Shown: positions 8,497 to 16,415 of the stretch, piece by piece | Layout: each line of letters opens with the position of its first letter | Position numbering within the stretch: position 1 is the first letter of the stretch | DNA from: Proteiniphilum sp. UBA1403 | GTDB taxonomy: Bacteria; Bacteroidota; Bacteroidia; Bacteroidales; Dysgonomonadaceae | Length of the DNA: 44,327 nt | Direction of reading: 5' to 3' | NCBI GenBank assembly: GCA_002305715.1 | Contig: DBQD01000069.1 | Coordinates: 1-44,327 of the forward strand | Notes under the pieces: model-generated | What the model was told of the DNA's origin: nothing | Seen by the model: only the letters and a program-made list of their open reading frames with translations | Database searches by the model: none | Position numbers and translations under genes: made by a program

Positions 8497-9447
8497 TTAA
8501 AAGATTTGTCCCGACAGACGCTCCCTTGTTCGGTTGTAGGCATCCATCATCTCTTTCACTACATCCGCTGCCGGAATAATTTGTTTGATGTGCGATGCAA
8601 TTTGTCCTATTTCAAGTTCACCTTCGGTGAGGTCACCCTCAAAGATACCACGTTTTGAGCGACCCTTTCCTAGTAGCTCCCGCAATTCTTCGGCTGTGGC
8701 TCCCCTGTCCTCCAGTTTCTGCACCTGTTGGTAAAACTCGTTCTTGATCAGCCGAGTAGGACTCACTTTCTTGAGCGACAATTGTGTGTCTCCCTCATTC
8801 AATGAAAGACATCGTTGTTTGAACTCATTGCTGGCAGAGCTCTCTTTTGTCAGTGCAAATCGGGTGCCCACCTGTACACCTTCAGCACCCAGTGCAAACA
8901 TGGCCGCCATTGCTTCTCCTGTAGCAATTCCGCCGGCTGCAATGAGCGGTAGTGTTACGGCCTCACGCACCTGTGGGATAAGTGTAAGAGTAGTGGTCTC
9001 TTCTCGCCCGTTATGGCCACCTGCCTCAAATCCCTCTGCAACAATAGCATCGACACCCGCATCGGCCGCTTTTTGGGCAAATTTTGAACTTGAAACCACA
9101 TGCACAACCAGGATATTATGTTCTTTTAATTTGGCAGTCCATGTCTTTGGGTTTCCTGCAGAAGTAAAGACGATGGGCACTTTCTCCTCCATTACAATTT
9201 GCATAATCTCCTCAATTTGAGGATACATGAGAGGTATATTAACTCCATATGGTTTATCGGTTGCAGCTTTGCATTTCTGTATATGCTCACGCAAAGTATC
9301 TGGATGCATTGATCCGGCTCCTATAAGTCCCAGTCCCCCGGCGTTACTCACCGCCGAGGCCAATCGCCAGCCGCTGCACCATACCATCCCACCCTGAATA
9401 ATTGGGTAGCTTATACCAAAAAGTGTTGTAATCCTGTTTTTGTACAT
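8497..9447 (-). CDS. NAD(P)H-dependent flavin oxidoreductase, nitronate monooxygenase/FabK family
   Basis: FMN-dependent TIM-barrel enzyme of about 316 residues. Members oxidise alkyl nitronates or, in the FabK branch, reduce enoyl-ACP. The protein starts MYKNRITTLFGISYPIIQGGM, has the AEGFEAGGHNGRE segment with the active-site His region, and the phosphate-binding IAAGGIATGEAMAAMFALGAEGVQVGTRF. The ATG at 9447 is chosen because the upstream ATG at 9483 lies beyond the promoter at 9463-9470. The two family functions are not separable here; no fatty acid gene adjoins it, which mildly favours the nitronate or a general quinone role. Confidence 0.85.
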   Translation of the reverse strand: MYKNRITTLFGISYPIIQGGMVWCSGWRLASAVSNAGGLGLIGAGSMHPDTLREHIQKCKAATDKPYGVNIPLMYPQIEEIMQIVMEEKVPIVFTSAGNPKTWTAKLKEHNILVVHVVSSSKFAQKAADAGVDAIVAEGFEAGGHNGREETTTLTLIPQVREAVTLPLIAAGGIATGEAMAAMFALGAEGVQVGTRFALTKESSASNEFKQRCLSLNEGDTQLSLKKVSPTRLIKNEFYQQVQKLEDRGATAEELRELLGKGRSKRGIFEGDLTEGELEIGQIASHIKQIIPAADVVKEMMDAYNRTRERLSGQIF

Positions 9448-9462
9448 TGTATTAATTTTACA

Positions 9463-9470
9463 CAAAGGTA
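9463..9470 (-). promoter_or_regulatory. -7 promoter element for the flavin oxidoreductase gene
   Basis: Minus-strand TACCTTTG, a perfect TAnnTTTG 15 bases before the ATG at 9447. It places the transcript start near 9456 and excludes the longer ORF start at 9483. Confidence 0.45.
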
Positions 9471-9520
9471 ACATTATATCCATTTTTTACCATCTGATCT
9501 GCGGTTTAGATTTTTTTTAG

Positions 9521-9528
9521 TAGATTTG
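9521..9528 (+). promoter_or_regulatory. -7 promoter element for purD
   Basis: TAGATTTG matches TAnnTTTG. A weak TCTG at 9498-9501 lies 19 bases upstream. The start near 9535 gives a leader of about 70 bases for purD. Confidence 0.4.
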
Positions 9529-9605
9529 CACATCGTTGCCCTTTGTATCCATAAAGGGTTTGAACTATTGAGTGGTAATTTCAAAATTGATATATCCCAG
9601 ACATT

Positions 9606-10883
9606 ATGAATGTCCTTTTACTTGGCTCCGGTGGTCGTGAACATGCCATGGCGTGGAAGCTACGCAAGAGTAGCTATTTGAATAAACTGTATATTGCTCC
9701 AGGTAATGCCGGTACTGCATTACTGGGCCAAAACGTTCCCATTGGCGTGAACGATTTTGAAGCAATGAAGCGTTTCACACTCGATAACGATATCGACATG
9801 GTGGTTGTAGGTCCTGAAGATCCGCTAGTTAACGGGGTGTATGATTTTTTTCATAAGGATGAAGATATCTGTCATATTGCTGTAATTGGTCCTTCACAAA
9901 GGGGAGCACAACTGGAAGGAAGCAAAGACTTTGCGAAGCAATTTATGCAACGTCATCAAATTCCCACAGCACGTTATAAAAGTATTACGCTCGATACGAT
10001 CTCAGAAGGAGAGGATTTTCTCGATACTTTACCCTCACCGTATGTCTTGAAAGCCGATGGTTTGGCAGCCGGTAAGGGAGTCATAATTCTTCCAGATCTA
10101 GAAGATGCCAAACGTATGCTGCGTGAAATGTTAGAAGGTAAGTTTGGCAATGCCAGCAAGAAGGTTGTAATTGAAGAGTTTTTATCTGGCATTGAATGTT
10201 CAGTTTTTGTCTTGACAGATGGCATCTCGTACAAAATACTTCCTGTAGCAAAAGATTACAAGAGGATTGGCGAAAAGGATAGTGGGTTGAATACGGGTGG
10301 AATGGGTGCCGTCTCTCCTGTACCTTTTGCCGACAAAGTTTTTATGGAAAAGGTGCGTACACGAATTGTGGAGCCGACGGTAAAAGGACTTCAGAAAGAA
10401 AAGATTGACTACAAAGGATTCATTTTCTTGGGCTTGATTAATGTAGAAGGTGAGCCCAAAGTGATTGAATACAACGTTCGCATGGGAGATCCAGAAACCG
10501 AGGTAGTTCTGCCACGTATAAAATCAGATTTGCTGGAATTGTTCATTGGTGTTGCTACTGAAACTCTTAGTACTCGCATGCTTGAAATCGATGATCGGTT
10601 TGCAACAACAGTTGTGATGGTATCAGGTGGCTATCCCGAAGCATACGAAAAGGGGAAAAAGATAGAGGGCTTTCAAAATGTGGAGGATAGCATTGTCTTT
10701 CATGCTGGTACAGATGAACGTAATGGAGACGTTGTTTCGTCCGGGGGGCGTGTGTTAGCGGTCACCTCCTATGGTAAAACCATGGATGAAGCATTGCGCA
10801 CCTCGTATCGCAACATTGGAAAAATATCTTTCGATAAAGCATATTATCGAAAAGATATCGGTTTCGATCTCCACAACCGTTAA
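9606..10883 (+). CDS. purD: Phosphoribosylamine--glycine ligase
   Basis: ATP-grasp ligase that joins glycine to 5-phosphoribosylamine, giving GAR in the second step of de novo purine synthesis. The 425 residues match the family. It starts MNVLLLGSGGREHAMAWKL, has the ADGLAAGKGV ATP-binding stretch and VIEEFLSGIECSV. The PurD signature NTGGMGAVSPVPF is followed by EYNVRMGDPETEVVLPR, which contains metal ligands. It is a stand-alone enzyme, not fused to PurM or PurN; purN is separate at 19987-20559 in the window. The DUF6427 gene follows after 15 bases. Confidence 0.97.
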   Translation: MNVLLLGSGGREHAMAWKLRKSSYLNKLYIAPGNAGTALLGQNVPIGVNDFEAMKRFTLDNDIDMVVVGPEDPLVNGVYDFFHKDEDICHIAVIGPSQRGAQLEGSKDFAKQFMQRHQIPTARYKSITLDTISEGEDFLDTLPSPYVLKADGLAAGKGVIILPDLEDAKRMLREMLEGKFGNASKKVVIEEFLSGIECSVFVLTDGISYKILPVAKDYKRIGEKDSGLNTGGMGAVSPVPFADKVFMEKVRTRIVEPTVKGLQKEKIDYKGFIFLGLINVEGEPKVIEYNVRMGDPETEVVLPRIKSDLLELFIGVATETLSTRMLEIDDRFATTVVMVSGGYPEAYEKGKKIEGFQNVEDSIVFHAGTDERNGDVVSSGGRVLAVTSYGKTMDEALRTSYRNIGKISFDKAYYRKDIGFDLHNR

Positions 10884-10898
10884 AGGTCGATATTTGCC

Positions 10899-11903
10899 AT
10901 GAATACTTTTGTCAGAAAATTCAAGTCCTATCTTGTTGAGGGACATTTTGTTTCCTTGATAGCCACTATAATTGTTCTGGCAATGCGTGCTCTTCTCTTT
11001 TTACGAGTTGAGAGCAATCCTGTTGTATATAAGGATACTGGATATCTATGGCATTATCTGTCGCCCTTATTTATCGATCCCCTGATTTCGTGCATAGCCT
11101 CAACACTATCGGTATTTCTGATTGCTATTCTAATATCTGTCTTGAACAACCGCTTTGCGTTGCTTCGCTCCCGTTCAGCACTCCCCTATATTATTCCACT
11201 TTTTTTGCTTAGCTTTCATCCCTACTTTTTGGTGATGACGGCCGATTATGGTGCCATAATCCTCATTCTGTTAGCTTTTTTCCCCTTGCTGCAATCGTAT
11301 CAGTCGACCGACGCTACACTTTACTCTTTTCGATCTGGAGTGCTGATTGGTTTTGCATCGTTGTTTCAGATATATGCACTTGCATTACTTCCGTTGTGGT
11401 GGCAAGGTGAACGAACTATGCGTGGACATCAGTTTCGTTCATTCATGTCTTCTTTGCTAGGTTTGTCTCTCCTTTATATTTCAATTTTTACGATCTTTTT
11501 CTTATTGGATGACCTTACCTCATTTCTCGCACCCTTTCTCCATTTTGCTTCTATTACTTTACCGTTGCTGCCCGATTATTCGTGGATGGAGTGGGTTTAT
11601 ATAGTATTGATTGGAGTTTACTTTATATCGAATATGGTGTTGAGTATTAAAACCTATTCACGTGACAAGGTGTTGACATTGAGTTTTATGCGTTTTCTCA
11701 CATTCCTAATCCTATTCCTGTTATTTTTACAAGTAACCTATTGGCAAGAAACACTTTTCTTTTTAACCCTCAGTATTGCCTTGATATCCTATTTGAATGC
11801 ATATTTTTATACTAGAACCCAGTCCACTTTCTTTATTTATTTGGCATTTGTAATCGGATTGATTTTCTGCTACTTTTACCTATCCCATTTTATTGTTTTT
11901 TGA
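10899..11903 (+). CDS. DUF6427-like polytopic membrane protein
   Basis: A 334-residue protein made mostly of hydrophobic helices, about ten by eye, with short loops. Its start (MNTFVRKFKSYLVEGHF) and its spacing of 15 bases after purD resemble the Bacteroidetes DUF6427 family, whose genes lie near purine and pyrimidine salvage genes in several relatives as I remember it. No catalytic motif is visible. The helix pattern with charged loops recalls glycan-precursor or polymerase membrane proteins, but I assign no function. It is likely in one operon with purD. Confidence 0.75.
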   Translation: MNTFVRKFKSYLVEGHFVSLIATIIVLAMRALLFLRVESNPVVYKDTGYLWHYLSPLFIDPLISCIASTLSVFLIAILISVLNNRFALLRSRSALPYIIPLFLLSFHPYFLVMTADYGAIILILLAFFPLLQSYQSTDATLYSFRSGVLIGFASLFQIYALALLPLWWQGERTMRGHQFRSFMSSLLGLSLLYISIFTIFFLLDDLTSFLAPFLHFASITLPLLPDYSWMEWVYIVLIGVYFISNMVLSIKTYSRDKVLTLSFMRFLTFLILFLLFLQVTYWQETLFFLTLSIALISYLNAYFYTRTQSTFFIYLAFVIGLIFCYFYLSHFIVF

Positions 11904-12007
11904 AACTACTTCACAAAACAATCCCTCTCTATTGCTTGTTTAGAATATAACATTATTTGAATATCAGGTGAATACTAATCCTGATTTGAAAGAAACGAAC
12001 ATTAGAA

Positions 12008-12013
12008 AGGAGG
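12008..12013 (+). promoter_or_regulatory. Strong Shine-Dalgarno that decides the DUF4251 start
   Basis: AGGAGG is rare in this window, where leaders mostly lack a clear Shine-Dalgarno. It is 6 bases before the ATG at 12020 but only 3 before the ATG at 12017, so translation most likely begins at 12020. Confidence 0.5.
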
Positions 12014-12019
12014 ATTATG

Positions 12020-12526
12020 ATGAAGAAATTTCAATTTTCTCTATTCCAACTATGCTGCTTTATCACCTTGATTCTTTCAGCCTGTAGAACCACCCACACA
12101 ATTGCTGAAAAGACACAGCAATCACGTGAAATAGAGCAAGCTATAGAGATGAAACGATTCACATTCAAGGCCAATTATGCCTATCCTACCGGGTACAGGT
12201 CGGTTTATCTTTCACCCTATTACGAAGTTAACGTATCTCCAGACACTGTAAAGGTGCATTTACCCTATTTTGGACGAGCATATCAAGCACCAATTGATTT
12301 ACGAGATGGAGGATTTAATTTCAATAGCACGAAATTCACCTATCAATCCTCACCCGGAAAGCGAAACGAAAGTTGGACAACCGAAGTGAAAATGCTCGAT
12401 CAGGAGAGGCCTCTCTCCTTTCATTTCGAGATATGGGGAAATGGTGCAGCAAGTCTGCATGTATATGACTTCAATAAACAGGCAATTATGTTTCAAGGAG
12501 TTGTTGAAGTTACAGATCGGGAATAA
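12020..12526 (+). CDS. DUF4251 domain lipoprotein
   Basis: Small secreted lipoprotein of 168 residues. A hydrophobic signal peptide ends in the lipobox LSAC, with the cysteine as lipid anchor. The residues after it (CRTTHT) are not acidic, so it lacks the Bacteroidetes surface-export signal and probably faces the periplasm. The rest matches DUF4251: FTFKANYAYP, RSVYLSPYYEVNVSPDTVKVHLPYFGRAY and LRDGGFNF. Function unknown. It has its own strong Shine-Dalgarno and ends at a terminator hairpin. Confidence 0.85.
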   Translation: MKKFQFSLFQLCCFITLILSACRTTHTIAEKTQQSREIEQAIEMKRFTFKANYAYPTGYRSVYLSPYYEVNVSPDTVKVHLPYFGRAYQAPIDLRDGGFNFNSTKFTYQSSPGKRNESWTTEVKMLDQERPLSFHFEIWGNGAASLHVYDFNKQAIMFQGVVEVTDRE

Positions 12527-12534
12527 AAACAAAG

Positions 12535-12562
12535 AATCCACCCAAATCAGGGTGGATTTTTT
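12535..12562. terminator. Bidirectional intrinsic terminator
   Basis: AATCCACCC at 12535-12543 pairs with GGGTGGATT at 12550-12558 around a 6-base loop and runs into a T stretch. It lies between the convergent DUF4251 and alkaline phosphatase genes and has A/T-rich flanks for use in both directions. Confidence 0.8.
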
Positions 12563-12568
12563 AGTTCA

Positions 12569-14197
12569 TTATAATTTGTCTCTTAACTGAACCGGCAGGT
12601 AGAAAGTGTCGTTTTTATCGATATAAACAACAACCGATCCCAGTTCAAATTCTTTTCCATTTAGTTTTGCAATAGATGAGAACGCTTTAATTTCGAGTCT
12701 GTTCTTTCCTTTTTTCACATGTAACACCGGGAAATCAGGTTGTTTCTTATCGATTGAGAAGGTCATACCCTCAAATACTTGTTGGTGTTTTGCAAAGATA
12801 TTATCAGTCATATCCAGCAGCGACATTTCCAGTCCAGCAACTTTTTGCAGATATTCGTTTACTTCCCGGTTGGTAACATTTCCTTTTAGAATATCACCCT
12901 CTGGATGATACGAGGCTAGTAGCACCTCTTCACCGGTGTGACTACCAGTCGTAAATCCAAAACAGGTACGTGAATTCAATATCTTTGCAATGTAATGTGC
13001 CAAGTTGTTGCTGGTGCCCACTTGCGTATAATCACGCTCCTTGTAGTTTTTGGACGAAAGCAGCCATTGTAGCTCCTCGTCGCTTATATCCACATCCGTA
13101 TATTTCTTAAAGAGAGATTTAATCTCCTCCGGCTTTGCGTTTGAAAGAATCGATTCCAGTTCAGACGTACTTTTTTTGAATTTAGAGACAGTGCCAAATA
13201 ACTGCTCCAGGCTTAGTTCACTTGAACCGCTACAATTGTAGGATCCAATAGAAAAACCACTATTACCATGGTCCGATAGAATAATTACGGCTGTATTTCC
13301 ATCCTTTTCAGCAAAATCCATTACCCTCCCCACAGCTTCGTCAAATGCCAGGAACTCATGTATCATAGTCGCCGCATCATTAGCGTGTGCAGCCCAATCC
13401 ACGTGACTCCCCTCCACCATCAGAAAGAAACCATTCTCTTTTTTTGAGAGGATTTGCAGCGCTTTCTCAGTCATTTCTGCCAGAGAAGGATATTTAGTGG
13501 GGTCTCGATCAATTTCATATGACATAGATTTCTCACCAAAAAGAGCCCACACCTTCCCATCGCCCTCAAAATTCAGGAGTCCTTCTCGATCGTTGCTAAA
13601 TAGGGTAGTTCCATTTTGATTGAAATATTGTCTGATGTCATCGGTAAGGATGCTATTTCCCCCACCAAACATTACATCAAGGTTTTGATATGCAATTTGC
13701 GAAGCCAGTGCCTTATAATTACTTCTATTGTAATGATGCGAGCTAAAGTCGGCCGGTGTTGCATGCGGAAACTCACATGTGACCACCATACCCACAGCTT
13801 TTTGTTTCTGTATTTTTATACCTTCCAGGATGGTGGCAGCCGGTTGCCATGTACGAGAGCCGTCCACCGGAAATATGTCCTGATTCGATACTTCAGGATA
13901 GATGGATACATTTCCTGTTTGTTGCGGAATACCGGTTGCATATGCAGATCCGGTAGGCGCAGAATCTCCAATTGGAGCATGAGATGAAAAGGTCGTTACC
14001 GTGCCGGAGAGGTAAGGATCTATGTTTAGTCGATCGCCCATATTGCTGTAATATTTGAACCAGCGAGATGCTGAGTAGACACCAATTGAAGTCCCATCGG
14101 GAATCATGACGATTACATTTTTCACCGGCTTAACTTCTTTCGCAAATAGAATAAACGGAAGAAGCAGCAATAACAGGATTATGTTAATTTTCTTCAT
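12569..14197 (-). CDS. Secreted alkaline phosphatase
   Basis: Zinc/magnesium phosphomonoesterase of 542 residues with a clear signal peptide (KKINIILLLLLLPFILFA), so it acts in the periplasm or outside. The metal and nucleophile motifs are VIVMIPDGTSIG, GDSAPTGSAYATG with the probable nucleophile Ser79, GSHVDWAAHANDA, ILSDHGNSGFSIG and TGSHTGEEV. The arrangement is that of the PhoA superfamily; it is longer than E. coli PhoA (471). Insertions lie between the DHG and SHTGE motifs, including a stretch rich in Ser, Glu and Lys. It is transcribed alone. Confidence 0.9.
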   Translation of the reverse strand: MKKINIILLLLLLPFILFAKEVKPVKNVIVMIPDGTSIGVYSASRWFKYYSNMGDRLNIDPYLSGTVTTFSSHAPIGDSAPTGSAYATGIPQQTGNVSIYPEVSNQDIFPVDGSRTWQPAATILEGIKIQKQKAVGMVVTCEFPHATPADFSSHHYNRSNYKALASQIAYQNLDVMFGGGNSILTDDIRQYFNQNGTTLFSNDREGLLNFEGDGKVWALFGEKSMSYEIDRDPTKYPSLAEMTEKALQILSKKENGFFLMVEGSHVDWAAHANDAATMIHEFLAFDEAVGRVMDFAEKDGNTAVIILSDHGNSGFSIGSYNCSGSSELSLEQLFGTVSKFKKSTSELESILSNAKPEEIKSLFKKYTDVDISDEELQWLLSSKNYKERDYTQVGTSNNLAHYIAKILNSRTCFGFTTGSHTGEEVLLASYHPEGDILKGNVTNREVNEYLQKVAGLEMSLLDMTDNIFAKHQQVFEGMTFSIDKKQPDFPVLHVKKGKNRLEIKAFSSIAKLNGKEFELGSVVVYIDKNDTFYLPVQLRDKL

Positions 14198-14226
14198 TGA
14201 ATAAATATTTATTGATGTATAACACG

Positions 14227-14234
14227 CAAAGTTA
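14227..14234 (-). promoter_or_regulatory. -7 promoter element for alkaline phosphatase
   Basis: Minus-strand TAACTTTG fits TAnnTTTG, about 30 bases before the ATG at 14197. No convincing -33 element or Pho box was seen. Confidence 0.4.
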
Positions 14235-14321
14235 TAAAAAAGTTAGTGTGATTTTTATTAAGAAATTGCAAAAGAGGGGGAGTAACAATTATTTCGGGTT
14301 CGGAAACTGCCTGTTTTTCCC

Positions 14322-14329
14322 TATATTTG
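14322..14329 (+). promoter_or_regulatory. -7 promoter element for surE-lpxB
   Basis: TATATTTG matches TAnnTTTG, with TTCG at 14299-14302 a 19-base spacer upstream (three of four matches to TTTG). The transcript start near 14336 rules out a TTG start at 14327, which lies inside the element. Confidence 0.45.
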
Positions 14330-14356
14330 TGCTTCATAAAAAATATGTTAGGAAGC

Positions 14357-15121
14357 ATGAGTAAAAGAAAACCCCTGATTTTGATAACCAACGACGATGG
14401 TTACCATGCAAAGGGTATTGAATCGCTGACTGAAGCGATGAAAGGTCTTGGGGAAATTATTGTATTTGCCCCCGATTCACCCCGTTCGGGGATGTCAAGC
14501 GCCATTTCCACGTCAACCCCATTACGGGCAAAGATGATTCATCAGGAAGAAGGATTAACAACCTATATTTGTAACGGTACTCCCGTTGATTGTGTGAAGC
14601 TTGCATTGAACGAATTTGTAGATCGGAAGCCCGATCTCCTCGTCTCCGGAATTAACCATGGTTCCAATGCCGGTATCAGCGTTCTCTACTCCGGTACCAT
14701 GGGGGCGGCCATTGAGGGATGTATATTTGAAATACCGTCGATTGGTTTTTCCCTTTGCGATTTCCACCCTGATGCCGACTTCACTGCTACAACCCAGGTG
14801 GCTCATTCCTTGGCCGTAAAGGTACTTGAAAAGGGTCTTCCCAAAGGGGTTTGTCTGAATGTTAATGTACCAGTAGGTGAGATTAAAGGAGTAAAAATTA
14901 CCACACAAACCCAAGGGAAGTGGGTAAACGAATACAAACGCTCTCAAGATGGGGCAGGTAGAGATATATTCTGGCTGACCGGCAACTTTGAAAATTGGGA
15001 TATGGATAATGAGCTAAACGATGAATGGGCTCTAGCCAATGGATATGCAGCCGTTGTACCGGTTAAGATTGACATGACAGCCTACGATTTTGTAGCGGAA
15101 CTTCAAAAATGGGAGATATAA
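14357..15121 (+). CDS. surE: 5'/3'-nucleotidase SurE
   Basis: Divalent-metal nucleotidase that removes phosphate from nucleoside 5'- and 3'-monophosphates. Metal and active-site motifs are ILITNDDGYHAKGI, DSPRSGMSSAIS, NGTPVDCV and SGINHGSNAGISVLYSGTMGAAIEG. With the ATG at 14357 (MSKRKPLILITNDDG) it is 254 residues, the family length, and an AGGA lies a few bases upstream. ATG 14345 is in frame but adds four residues without benefit. lpxB begins 4 bases after its stop, a tight operon. Confidence 0.95.
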   Translation: MSKRKPLILITNDDGYHAKGIESLTEAMKGLGEIIVFAPDSPRSGMSSAISTSTPLRAKMIHQEEGLTTYICNGTPVDCVKLALNEFVDRKPDLLVSGINHGSNAGISVLYSGTMGAAIEGCIFEIPSIGFSLCDFHPDADFTATTQVAHSLAVKVLEKGLPKGVCLNVNVPVGEIKGVKITTQTQGKWVNEYKRSQDGAGRDIFWLTGNFENWDMDNELNDEWALANGYAAVVPVKIDMTAYDFVAELQKWEI

Positions 15122-15125
15122 ACAA

Positions 15126-16262
15126 ATGAAGTACTATCTTGTAGCAGGTGAGGCATCAGGCGATCTACATGCATCTAATCTGATGCAATCGCTCAAGAAT
15201 TTGGACAAGGAGGCTGAATTCCGCTTCTTTGGAGGAGACTTGATGCAATCGAAAGGCGGGACATTGGTCAAACACTACCGCGAAATGGCCTTCATGGGTA
15301 TAATGCCTGTATTGCTACATGCACGTACAATTTTGGGGAACATGAAACGCTGCAAGCAGGATATTGCTTCCTATGCTCCAGATTTAGTTATCTTGGTAGA
15401 TTATCCCGGTTTTAATCTCAAGATAGCAAAGTTTGTAAAGACCAAGTTGCACATTCCGGTACATTATTACATTTCTCCCAAAGTGTGGGCATGGAAAGAG
15501 TACCGCGTGAAATCTTTCAAGAAGTATGTGGACAAGATGCTTTCAATACTCCCCTTTGAAGTGGAGTTTTTCCAAAAGCATGCCTATGCGGTGGACTATG
15601 TAGGCAACCCCACTGTAGATGCCATTGCAAACAGAGATCACAGGGATGAGACCTTTCATGCATTTGTTCAAGCCCATGAGCTTGAAAATAGGCCCATTAT
15701 TGCAATCCTAGCTGGTAGTCGGAAGCAGGAAATCACAAGTAACTTACCATCCATGTTAGAGGCTGTGAAGGGGTTTGCAGAAGGATATCAGATTGTGTTG
15801 GCCGGTGCACCGGGTATAGACCCTCAGTTCTACAAGCAGTTTGAACAATCATTTCCTCCGGTAAAGGTACTTTTTAATCGCACCTATCGCATCTTGGCGC
15901 AGGCCGATGCGGCACTGGTTACTTCGGGTACAGCCACGCTTGAGACAGCGTTGCTGAATGTACCACAAGTGGTATGTTATCGCACCCCCATGCCACACTT
16001 AACTTGGTGGGGTTTCAAGCATATTTTACATACACCCTATATCTCATTGGTGAATCTGGTTTGTGGAAAAGAGGTTGTGAAGGAGCTTTTCGCAAAACTG
16101 TTTACGGTCGACAATATCCGTACGGAACTCAAACAAATACTTCATGTGCAGAGTTACCGCCAAAATATGCTTAACAATTATATGGAGATGCAACAGATAT
16201 TGGGCGATGCAGGAGCCTCAGATAGAGCTGCTGCACGAATCTACGACGAAATCTCCTCCTGA
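15126..16262 (+). CDS. lpxB: Lipid-A-disaccharide synthase
   Basis: GT-19 transferase that condenses UDP-2,3-diacylglucosamine with lipid X to form the lipid A disaccharide at the inner membrane. Motifs are AGEASGDLHASNLM, HYYISPKVWAWKEYRVK, LPFEVEFF, YVGNPTVD, ILAGSRKQEI and TSGTATLETALLNVPQVV. The 378 residues match the family. It follows surE by 4 bases. With lpxH at 3025-3768 the window holds the enzymes on both sides of lipid X. Confidence 0.96.
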   Translation: MKYYLVAGEASGDLHASNLMQSLKNLDKEAEFRFFGGDLMQSKGGTLVKHYREMAFMGIMPVLLHARTILGNMKRCKQDIASYAPDLVILVDYPGFNLKIAKFVKTKLHIPVHYYISPKVWAWKEYRVKSFKKYVDKMLSILPFEVEFFQKHAYAVDYVGNPTVDAIANRDHRDETFHAFVQAHELENRPIIAILAGSRKQEITSNLPSMLEAVKGFAEGYQIVLAGAPGIDPQFYKQFEQSFPPVKVLFNRTYRILAQADAALVTSGTATLETALLNVPQVVCYRTPMPHLTWWGFKHILHTPYISLVNLVCGKEVVKELFAKLFTVDNIRTELKQILHVQSYRQNMLNNYMEMQQILGDAGASDRAAARIYDEISS

Positions 16263-16340
16263 TTTTCGGTACCATTCAATTACATAAGCATCATCTGCAA
16301 GCATTGCAGCCCAGCAGATGCGTTGCCATTCCTCATACAT
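16218..16340 (-). CDS. Possible 40-residue ORF antisense to the lpxB end (uncertain)
   Basis: An ATG at 16340 opens a 40-codon frame ending at TGA 16218-16220, overlapping the last 45 bases of lpxB. The frame is also open upstream of the ATG to about 16430 without another good start. The translated part in the intergenic DNA is unusually protein-like, with many aromatic and acidic residues (DWEDLFSMYEEWQ, then ADDAYVIEWYRK). It matches nothing I recognise. It may be a small gene, a remnant, or chance; there is no promoter or Shine-Dalgarno I can point to. Confidence 0.2.
   Translation of the reverse strand: MYEEWQRICWAAMLADDAYVIEWYRKSGGDFVVDSCSSSI
16292..16320. repeat. Inverted repeat between lpxB and pfkA
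   Basis: CATCTGC at 16292-16298 pairs with GCAGATG at 16314-16320 around a 15-base loop that itself holds TGCAAGCATTGCA. There is no T run on either side, so it is not a normal terminator. It also lies inside the uncertain ORF at 16218-16340. Confidence 0.35.
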
Positions 16341-16415
16341 AGAAAATAAATCTTCCCAATCGCTTGTATTTCTCTCTTTTTTGTTTTCTTTGTGTAGATT
16401 ATAAAATAATACACA

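Noticed and set aside
8497..9447. FabK-type enoyl-ACP reductase as a firm call
   Set aside because: Family members with and without that activity share these motifs, and no fatty acid gene is adjacent.
11963..11985. Terminator after the DUF6427 gene
   Set aside because: ATCAGG/CCTGAT is a short stem with an 11-base loop and no T run; it may be chance.
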